From Faecalitalea cylindroides ATCC 27803 (lineage in GTDB: Bacteria; Bacillota_I; Bacilli_A; Erysipelotrichales; Erysipelotrichaceae), in the NCBI RefSeq assembly GCF_000469305.1, contig NZ_KI270989.1, positions 1 to 44,270 on the forward strand: a stretch of DNA of 44,270 nt. Reading direction: 5' to 3'. Shown piece after piece: positions 38,501 to 44,270 of this stretch. Made by a program: the position numbers and the translations under genes. How positions within the stretch are numbered: the first letter of the stretch is position 1; every line of letters begins with the position of its first letter. The notes under the pieces are model-generated. The model did not search any database. It was not told the DNA's origin and saw only the letters and a list, made by a program, of their open reading frames with translations.

Positions 38501-39256
38501 ATGATTGAGAAAAAAGATGTAACAATTACCCCACTTGGCTTACAAAGAAGATTGCATATTTATCTTCCTGATGACTATTATCAAAGTAAGGAAACCTATC
38601 CTGTCATGTATATGTTTGATGGGCATAATCTTTTCTATGATGAAGATGCAACGTATGGGAAATCTTGGGGATTAAAAGAGTTTTTAGATCAATATGATAA
38701 GAAATTTATTGTGGTTGGACTAGAGTGTAATCATGAAGGCAATCAAAGAATCGTTGAATTCAGCCCTTATACATATTCAACTCATTATTGGGGAATGATC
38801 AAAGGAAAAGGGGCAGAACTTATGGAATGGATCGTGTATGAATTGAAACCTATGATTGATTCCACATATAGAACCATGCCATTTCGCGAGTGTACCGGTA
38901 TTGGAGGAAGTTCTATGGGAGGTTTGATGGCTTTGTATGCGGTAATCAAATATAATCGTTTCTTTTCTAAAGCTGCCTGCTTATCTTCGGCAATCTTTGC
39001 GGGAAAAGATCAACTTCTTCATGATCTTCATAATACTAAGATCAACGCCGATACTAGAGTGTATCTAAGTTTAGGTAAAAAGGAAGCAAATTCTAATTAT
39101 CTTCACCAACAAAGGCTCTATGATAATATGGTTTTCTCAAATTATTTTAAAGACATAGGGGCAACAAGTATGTTGAATGTGATTGAAGATGGTAAACACG
39201 ATGAATCTTCCTGGGAAAAAGAAAATAAGATATATTTTGATTTTTTATGGAAATAA
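38501..39256 (+). CDS. Alpha/beta hydrolase, putative esterase family (Esterase D-like)
   Basis: 251 residues of the PF00756-type fold: YPVMYMFDGHNLFYDEDATYGKSWG near the N-terminus, nucleophile elbow GGSSMGG with Ser138, and a C-terminal DGKHDESSW that supplies the catalytic His. No signal peptide is seen, so it is cytosolic. Relatives include feruloyl and siderophore esterases and S-formylglutathione hydrolases; the substrate is not readable. It lies downstream of dbpA with AGGAGG at the correct distance and ends at a clear terminator. Confidence 0.88.
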   Translation: MIEKKDVTITPLGLQRRLHIYLPDDYYQSKETYPVMYMFDGHNLFYDEDATYGKSWGLKEFLDQYDKKFIVVGLECNHEGNQRIVEFSPYTYSTHYWGMIKGKGAELMEWIVYELKPMIDSTYRTMPFRECTGIGGSSMGGLMALYAVIKYNRFFSKAACLSSAIFAGKDQLLHDLHNTKINADTRVYLSLGKKEANSNYLHQQRLYDNMVFSNYFKDIGATSMLNVIEDGKHDESSWEKENKIYFDFLWK

Positions 39257-39281
39257 CCTGTGTTTTTGGCACAGGTTTTTT
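39255..39281 (+). terminator. Intrinsic terminator of the dbpA-esterase unit
   Basis: AACCTGTG, loop TTTTTGG, CACAGGTT, then T residues. Confidence 0.9.
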
Positions 39282-39301
39282 ATTTCTGTAAAAAATTAAC
39301 A

Positions 39302-39330
39302 TTGAAGAATATATGTATGAATGCTATTCT
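39302..39330 (+). promoter_or_regulatory. Promoter of the D-aminopeptidase operon
   Basis: TTGAAG (39302-39307), 17 bases, TATTCT (39325-39330) with TGC before it. GGAGCGGAG precedes ATG 39356. Confidence 0.65.
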
Positions 39331-39355
39331 TTAAAGGCAGATGGGAGCGGAGACA

Positions 39356-40177
39356 ATGAAAAAAATCTATATTTCAGCCGATATCGAAGGAATATGGGGA
39401 AATGCTAATCCGGCATATACCATGGCTGGAAGTGAATTGTATGAAGAATATCGTCTCAATATGATCAATGAAGTCAATTTGGTCATTGATCTTCTTTTTA
39501 AATATGGAGCTAAAGAAGTTGTTGTAAATGATGGCCATGGAAACATGGATAATCTTTTGCCTTCTAAAATCGATAAAAGAGTTTCTTTTGTAAGTGCTAA
39601 TGGAGCGTACAAAGAATTTGGTATGATGGAGGGATTGGATGATTCTTTTGATGGTGTTTGTCTGATTGGATATCATACTAGATCAAATACACCGGGAATC
39701 ATGGCTCATACAATATGGGGATCAATGATCGAACATATTGAAGTGGATGGTAAAGAGTTGGGAGAAACAGGAATTAATGCGATCTTGGCCCATGAATATG
39801 GAGTTCCAATTGTTTTGATTAGCGGAGATGATAAACTTCATGTACAGTATGAAGAAGATATTGGGTACAAGACAAACTTTGTAGAAACAAAGAAAGCAAT
39901 TAATTCACAGACTGCACTTTGCTGCAGCTGGGATACTTTAGTAAGTCAATATGAGAAGGCTATTCAAAAAGGGATGAATCAGGAATCAATAAAAAAAGAA
40001 AAAACATCGCATACAATGCGTATTCGTTTTCACTATATTCGAAATGCTGATTTTGTAAGCCGAATGGAAGAAATAAAAAAAGTGGACAACTGTACAGTTG
40101 AAATCACAAAAGAAAGTTTTAAGGAATTATACAGGACAATGCGTTTTGTTATTAAGATATGCAATGCATTTGCCTAG
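39356..40177 (+). CDS. M55 family metallopeptidase (D-aminopeptidase, DppA-like)
   Basis: 273 residues. All landmark residues of the DppA zinc aminopeptidase are visible: the SADIEG motif (Asp9, Glu11), NDGH, GYHTR, the proposed nucleophile His in GIMAHT, and GETGINAI with the bridging Glu. DppA cleaves D-Ala-D-Ala and similar peptides and self-assembles into decamers. The C-terminal third is more divergent (KKEKTSHTMRIRF). ATG 39356 with GGAGCGGAG is preferred to the ATG at 39341, which lies inside that site. It is followed after 18 bases by an NSS transporter gene, suggesting peptide or amino-acid scavenging as an operon. Confidence 0.92.
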   Translation: MKKIYISADIEGIWGNANPAYTMAGSELYEEYRLNMINEVNLVIDLLFKYGAKEVVVNDGHGNMDNLLPSKIDKRVSFVSANGAYKEFGMMEGLDDSFDGVCLIGYHTRSNTPGIMAHTIWGSMIEHIEVDGKELGETGINAILAHEYGVPIVLISGDDKLHVQYEEDIGYKTNFVETKKAINSQTALCCSWDTLVSQYEKAIQKGMNQESIKKEKTSHTMRIRFHYIRNADFVSRMEEIKKVDNCTVEITKESFKELYRTMRFVIKICNAFA

Positions 40178-40195
40178 AATATAGGGAGAGATTTG

Positions 40196-41563
40196 ATGGA
40201 TAAAAAGGCAAAAAATTCGAAGTTTTCAAGTCGTTTAGGCTATGTTTTAGCAGTGGCAGGTTCTGCCGTAGGGCTAGGGAACATATGGCGATTTCCATAC
40301 TTGGCAGCTAAATATGGAGGAGGAATCTTCCTTCTTGTTTATTTGATCTTAACAGTAAGCTTTGGCTATGTTTTGATTGTTTCTGAAACAGCATTAGGAA
40401 GAATGACACAGAAGAGTCCAATTGGAGCTTTTAAAAGTTTTGGCCAGGGAATCTGGTATAAGATTGGTGGATGGATCAATGCCATAATCCCAATCTTGAT
40501 CGTACCGTATTATTCTGTGATTGGCGGCTGGGTCATTAAGTATTTTGTGGAATATATTAAAGGAAATGTGAATGTTTTAGCTCGGGATAATTATTTTAAT
40601 AATTTTATTAGTGATTCTTTTAATGTTGAGTTCTGGTTTATAATTTTTGCGCTTTTTGCGTTTATTACAATACTAGGTGGTGTAAAAAATGGAATTGAAC
40701 GATCTAGTAAGATTATGATGCCAATCTTGGTCATTTTGGCAATCATGGTCGTTATCTATTCGGTAACAAGACCAGGCGCCATCGAAGGGGTTAAATATTT
40801 CTTGATCCCTAATTTTGAGGATTTTTCAATCATGACGATTGTAGCGGCCATGGGTCAGATGTTTTATTCGTTATCAATCGCAATGGGAATATTATATACA
40901 TACGGATCTTATCTTGAAAAAGATGTAGATATCGAAAAATCGACTAAACAAGTTGAATTATTTGATACAGCTATTGCAATTTTAGCAGGTTTGATGGTTA
41001 TTCCAGCTGTTTTCGCTTTCTCTACAGAGGCAGCTGAAAGCTTACAGGCAGGACCGTCTTTGATGTTTATTACACTTCCAAAAGTTTTTGCGAGCATGGG
41101 AGCTGGAACGATAGCGGGAATTTTATTCTTCCTTCTTGTATTCTTTGCGGCTTTGACTAGTGCTATTTCTTTATTGGAAACAAGCGTTTCATCTTTATCA
41201 CAGCAGTTTCATATTTCAAGAAATAAGGCAATTGTTATTATGGCATTTGTGATGTTGGCTTTTGGAACAACTTCTTGTTTAGGTTATGGTGTCTGGGATT
41301 TCATTTCAATTTTTGGTATGGCATTCTTGGATTTCTATGACTTCTTGACAAATTCAATCATGATGCCAATTGCTGCACTGGCTACTTGTATCTTAATTAT
41401 TAAGGTTGTAGGGTTTCAAAAGATCATTGATGAGGTAAAGATTTCCAGTCCATTTAAACGTGAAAAAATGTATGTGTTTTTTATGAAGTACTTAGCATCG
41501 TTCTTTTTGATCATTATCTTATTGAGTTCTGTTGCTTCTGTTTTAGGCATCATATCGATGTAG
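40196..41563 (+). CDS. Sodium-dependent transporter, NSS (SNF) family
   Basis: About 455 residues with 11-12 membrane spans. TM1 has the family pattern FSSRLGYVLAVAGSAVGLGNIWRFPYLAAKYGGG with Na-binding Gly/Asn, and the substrate-facing TM6 region is GQMFYSLSIAMGILYTYGSY. Known bacterial homologues (LeuT, MhsT, Tyt1) import amino acids with Na+. The start is ATG 40196 with AGGGAGAG upstream. It is close behind the D-aminopeptidase gene and eight bases before the Ogt gene, so it probably imports amino acids linked to peptide turnover; the substrate cannot be read. Confidence 0.93.
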   Translation: MDKKAKNSKFSSRLGYVLAVAGSAVGLGNIWRFPYLAAKYGGGIFLLVYLILTVSFGYVLIVSETALGRMTQKSPIGAFKSFGQGIWYKIGGWINAIIPILIVPYYSVIGGWVIKYFVEYIKGNVNVLARDNYFNNFISDSFNVEFWFIIFALFAFITILGGVKNGIERSSKIMMPILVILAIMVVIYSVTRPGAIEGVKYFLIPNFEDFSIMTIVAAMGQMFYSLSIAMGILYTYGSYLEKDVDIEKSTKQVELFDTAIAILAGLMVIPAVFAFSTEAAESLQAGPSLMFITLPKVFASMGAGTIAGILFFLLVFFAALTSAISLLETSVSSLSQQFHISRNKAIVIMAFVMLAFGTTSCLGYGVWDFISIFGMAFLDFYDFLTNSIMMPIAALATCILIIKVVGFQKIIDEVKISSPFKREKMYVFFMKYLASFFLIIILLSSVASVLGIISM

Positions 41564-41576
41564 AAACGAGTTGAAT

Positions 41577-42071
41577 ATGTTAACTTATATTTCTGAATAT
41601 GATTCAGCTTTGGGAAAAATCTATCTTGCCAGTAATGAAAAGGCACTGATTGGTCTTTGGTTTGAAAACCAGAAATATTTTGAAAGCACGATTCAAAATG
41701 AATGTATTGAAAAAGATACGCCTGTCTTAATTCGAACGAAAGAATGGCTGGATGTTTATTTTGATCACAAAGAGCCAGACTTTATCCCGGAAATTTCTTT
41801 TGAAGGAACCCCCTTTCAAAAGAAAGTATGGAATGAGTTGCTAAAAATACCTTATGGCAAGACCATAACTTATATGGATATCGCAAAAAAACTAGGGATT
41901 TCTTCTGCAAGAGCTGTCGGTCAAGCTGTTGGACGTAACCCAATTTCAATCATTGTTCCATGTCATAGAGTAATCGGAGCTAATCATAAGATCACTGGGT
42001 ATGCAGGAGGAATTGATAAAAAAATAGCCTTGTTGGAAATCGAAGGCTATGATTTAACGATATTAAAATAA
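41577..42071 (+). CDS. ogt: Methylated-DNA--protein-cysteine methyltransferase (Ogt/AGT)
   Basis: A suicide repair protein for O6-methylguanine. 164 residues: an N-terminal mixed domain, the DNA-binding helix region FQKKVWNELLKIPYGKTITY and SSARAVGQAVGRNP with the arginine finger, and the acceptor motif PCHRV with Cys129. TGYAGG follows as usual. ATG 41577 is the family-like start; a TTG six bases upstream is less likely. It is probably read from the transporter transcript and ends at the bidirectional terminator at 42071-42101. Confidence 0.95.
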   Translation: MLTYISEYDSALGKIYLASNEKALIGLWFENQKYFESTIQNECIEKDTPVLIRTKEWLDVYFDHKEPDFIPEISFEGTPFQKKVWNELLKIPYGKTITYMDIAKKLGISSARAVGQAVGRNPISIIVPCHRVIGANHKITGYAGGIDKKIALLEIEGYDLTILK

Positions 42072-42101
42072 AGCACACAGTTTTAATGGCTGTGTGCTTT
42101 T
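42071..42101. terminator. Bidirectional terminator between ogt and the rsuA-type gene
   Basis: AAGCACACAG (42071-42080), nine-base loop, CTGTGTGCTT (42090-42099) and T on the plus side; TTTATTTTAA on the minus side. The loop holds the minus gene's stop codon. Confidence 0.85.
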
Positions 42102-42781
42102 AAACATTCTATTTCATCTGGACTTAGGGCCCTTGCCTGTCCAATTTCTAGATTTTTTAGCTCGAGTGGACCAAAGCTAACTCTTTGTAAGTAGGTTACT
42201 TCACATCCAACTTTTTGAAACATTCGCTTTACTTGATGGAATTTCCCTTCGCTGATCGTCAGATATGCTTTATTTGTATCTAGGATTTCTAATGTAGAAG
42301 GTTTAGCGATAAAGTCATCCAGGTCCATAGGTTGATTGAATATTTCAACGGCATTTTCGGGTAAAGTACCTTCAAATTCAACATAATACTTTTTTTGTAC
42401 ATGTTTTTTTGGCGATAGTAGATCATGTGTGAGTTGTCCATCATTACAAACAAGAAGCAAACCTTCTGTATCTATATCAAGACGTCCAACAGGATAAAGA
42501 TCTTTTCTTATGCTGGGAATTAACTCCATGATTGTTGGATGTACATTATCTTCGGTGGCACTGACATAGCCGGCAGGCTTGTTTAAAATATAATACTCAT
42601 ATTGAATATAGGAAACGGGTGTATCATCCACATAGACAATTTGGTCTTCTTTTACTTGATGATCAGCTTTCTTGATTGTTTTTCCTTCAATCGTGACCCA
42701 CCCATTTTTAATGATGTTTTTTACTTCGTTGCGGGTTCCATATCCCATATGAGATAGAAATTTATCAAGTCTCATTGCCAT
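42083..42781 (-). CDS. RsuA/RluB-family rRNA pseudouridine synthase
   Basis: About 232 residues. The N-terminal S4 RNA-binding domain (RLDKFLSHMGYGTRNEVKNIIKNGWVTI) is followed by the catalytic domain with YYILNKPAGY, the active-site motif GRLDIDTEGLLL (catalytic Asp) and EGKFHQVKRMF. RsuA-type members modify U516 of 16S rRNA; RluB/E/F act on 23S. The S4-plus-short-domain layout and LNKPAGYVSAT fit the RsuA branch. Start: ATG 42781 (AAAGGA five bases upstream) or 42775 (ATGA overlap with the upstream stop). Both overlap the RsmF gene, so they are coupled. Confidence 0.9.
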   Translation of the reverse strand: MAMRLDKFLSHMGYGTRNEVKNIIKNGWVTIEGKTIKKADHQVKEDQIVYVDDTPVSYIQYEYYILNKPAGYVSATEDNVHPTIMELIPSIRKDLYPVGRLDIDTEGLLLVCNDGQLTHDLLSPKKHVQKKYYVEFEGTLPENAVEIFNQPMDLDDFIAKPSTLEILDTNKAYLTISEGKFHQVKRMFQKVGCEVTYLQRVSFGPLELKNLEIGQARALSPDEIECLKAHSH

Positions 42782-44115
42782 CGCCATCCTTTCGCATATT
42801 TATTCTTTATGATTCCTTTATCAATCTTTCCAAAACCAAGAGGATATCCATTTACACAAATCAAGATCCAACCTTTTGTCTTTGTATCTAGATCTTTGAT
42901 ATCAATCGTTTCACCCTTTAAATATTTGATAACTCTTGTATCTTCGACGGATAAGTCAACTGTATTTTTAAATTGTTCTTTTTTTAGAGCTAGAGCTAAA
43001 GCTTGGCTTGGTTCAAAATGATTCTTTTTGAATTCTCCACAAATCAGACCAGAGCGTAGTAAGCGCCATTTTTTCTGTTCGGGTAGTTGTAATGGACTCC
43101 AGATGGCCTTTTCATTTTTAATGATAAAAGATCCTTGAGAAAAATCAAACGTACAGAGATTTAAAAATTCTTTAAATGACTCAGGTAAAGATGTTTTTAT
43201 ATTTTGATATCTTTTTTGAGGGGTATCTCCATCTTTTTGAAGTAAAGCCACAAAATGTCCTTCACCATGAATTTTATGAGGATAAAGTCGAACGCATTCT
43301 TCCATATTTATACCACTAGAAAATCCGGGGCATTTAGGAATCGAGACAAGATGTATGTCTGGATGTCTATCTAAAGCATCTTGAATGACCTCTTCATTTT
43401 CTTTTACAGAGAACGTGCATGTAGAATATACGATCATACCTCCAGGTCTTAACATATCAATTGCGGATGAAAGAATCTCTTTTTGAATAGGTGGATAGTA
43501 AGTATCATCTCTTTGGATCCAACTGTTGATCAAATGTGGTTCTTTTCGAAACATTCCTTCTCCGCTACATGGAGCATCAACTAGGATTTTATCAAAAGTT
43601 TGTGTAAATCTATTTGAAAGATCAATGAGGTCTTCACTGCATACCCAGGCATTATAAGAGCCGGATAGTTCCAGGTTTTTGATCAAGCCTTGACAGCGAG
43701 ATGTACTGATATCATTGGATAATAATAGACCTGTATTATGTAGTTTGGCTGCAAGTTCTGTACTTTTTCCTCCAGGTGCTGCGCATGTATCAAGTACAAG
43801 TTCATTTTCTTCTATTGGTAAAACCTGTGCAGGCAACATGGCAGAAGGCTCTTGAAGGTAATAAAGGCCGGCGTAGTAGTATGGATGTTTAGCAGGCTTT
43901 TGATCTCCTCCATAATAAAATCCATTATCTGTCCATGGAATAGGAGTTAAATCGAAAGGAGATATTTTAAGAAAATCTTGTACACTGATCTTATTTGTAT
44001 TTACACGAAGTCCATAATAACGTTCGTGTTCAAAACTTTGAATATATGCTTCAAATTCATCTTTAAGCAGTTCTTTCATCTGTTGGATAAAACTTTCAGG
44101 TAATTGAGTGACCAT
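42772..44115 (-). CDS. RsmF-type rRNA cytosine-C5-methyltransferase
   Basis: 447 residues of the NOL1/NOP2/Sun family. Motifs: LQEPSAMLPAQVL, SAM-binding DTCAAPGGKS (about residue 112), VDAPCSGEGMFRK with one catalytic Cys, and YSTCTFSVKENE with the second Cys. The C-terminal 150 residues contain the RsmF domain and a PUA-like part ending NGYPLGFGK. RsmF forms m5C1407 in 16S rRNA in E. coli; Firmicute relatives may modify other 16S cytosines. ATG 44115 has AAAAGGAGAT upstream; the longer frame has no site. Paired with the rsuA-type gene, giving an rRNA-modification operon. Confidence 0.93.
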   Translation of the reverse strand: MVTQLPESFIQQMKELLKDEFEAYIQSFEHERYYGLRVNTNKISVQDFLKISPFDLTPIPWTDNGFYYGGDQKPAKHPYYYAGLYYLQEPSAMLPAQVLPIEENELVLDTCAAPGGKSTELAAKLHNTGLLLSNDISTSRCQGLIKNLELSGSYNAWVCSEDLIDLSNRFTQTFDKILVDAPCSGEGMFRKEPHLINSWIQRDDTYYPPIQKEILSSAIDMLRPGGMIVYSTCTFSVKENEEVIQDALDRHPDIHLVSIPKCPGFSSGINMEECVRLYPHKIHGEGHFVALLQKDGDTPQKRYQNIKTSLPESFKEFLNLCTFDFSQGSFIIKNEKAIWSPLQLPEQKKWRLLRSGLICGEFKKNHFEPSQALALALKKEQFKNTVDLSVEDTRVIKYLKGETIDIKDLDTKTKGWILICVNGYPLGFGKIDKGIIKNKYAKGWRWQ

Positions 44116-44140
44116 ATTAAATCTCCTTTTTGTGCACCCC

Positions 44141-44149
44141 ATTATAGCA
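44141..44149 (-). promoter_or_regulatory. Extended -10 promoter of the rsmF-type operon
   Basis: On the minus strand TGCTATAAT, with TATAAT at 44146-44141, about 25 bases before the start codon. No clear -35. The remaining bases 44150-44270 hold no gene that I can support. Confidence 0.6.
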
Positions 44150-44270
44150 TAGAATGATAGAGTTGTTTTCATCTGTGGGATAAAAAGAACCTATATACAG
44201 AATTTTACTTTTCTGATTTGTCATCGATGTAATGTCATTCTTTTGTAAGAATTATTCAAGACAATATAGA

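Overview
The window is a low-GC, densely packed chromosomal segment of a Gram-positive Firmicute. Gene content fits the Erysipelotrichia/Coprobacillus-like gut anaerobes best: DXP isoprenoid pathway (dxr), TatD-linked radical SAM protein, many sugar-PTS and Cof-type HAD genes, and no sporulation genes. The genus cannot be fixed from the sequence alone. Almost every transcription unit ends in a clear intrinsic terminator, often overlapping the stop codon. Promoters are the sigma-A type, several with an extended -10 (TGn).

Layout. 1-3972: a DUF1846 protein and two tiny unknown genes, facing a convergent nnr (NAD(P)H-hydrate repair) gene with a Dabb protein upstream of it. 4074-8447: a MurJ/SpoVB-type flippase, mnmG, a DivIC-like septum protein and an unknown protein. 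8560-12814: an orphan winged-helix regulator, glycogen phosphorylase and dxr. 12870-16834: a secreted protein with duplicated domains, a DtxR/MntR-type metalloregulator and a U32 'peptidase'. 16910-20674: enolase, a HAD phosphatase with an M19 dipeptidase, and an Hsp20 gene under a CIRCE operator. 20738-29242: a carbohydrate locus with a LicR/BglG-type regulator on the minus strand, whose EIIA domain is cut by an in-frame TAA. Divergent from it runs an operon of EIIB, EIIC, EIIA, a GH1 enzyme, a YczE-like membrane protein, a HAD phosphatase and a second GH1 enzyme. 29326-29400: tRNA-Glu(CTC). 29433-31307: a very AT-rich module of a small secreted protein, a BlaI/MecI repressor and an M56 (BlaR1-like) membrane protease. 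31304-44115: a YwaF-like membrane protein, a SWIM/SNF2 helicase, a TatD-linked radical SAM protein, pyridoxamine kinase, a DbpA-type helicase, an esterase, a D-aminopeptidase (DppA-like), an NSS transporter, an Ogt methyltransferase, an RsuA-type pseudouridine synthase and an RsmF-type rRNA methyltransferase.

Most noteworthy points. (1) In the BlaI/M56 module, the extracellular tail of the M56 protease resembles the small secreted protein encoded divergently. The promoter of that protein carries a perfect palindrome across its -10, so a self-sensing or ligand/decoy circuit is plausible. (2) Both GH1 enzymes of the PTS operon have Gln where GH1 acid/base Glu is expected (as in plant myrosinases), yet keep the nucleophile Glu and the 6-phosphate motif. 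(3) The operon regulator is split by one in-frame stop inside its EIIA domain. (4) The Hsp20 gene has a good CIRCE and a second, degenerate one over its -35. All functional statements rest on reading motifs by eye; no database search was run.
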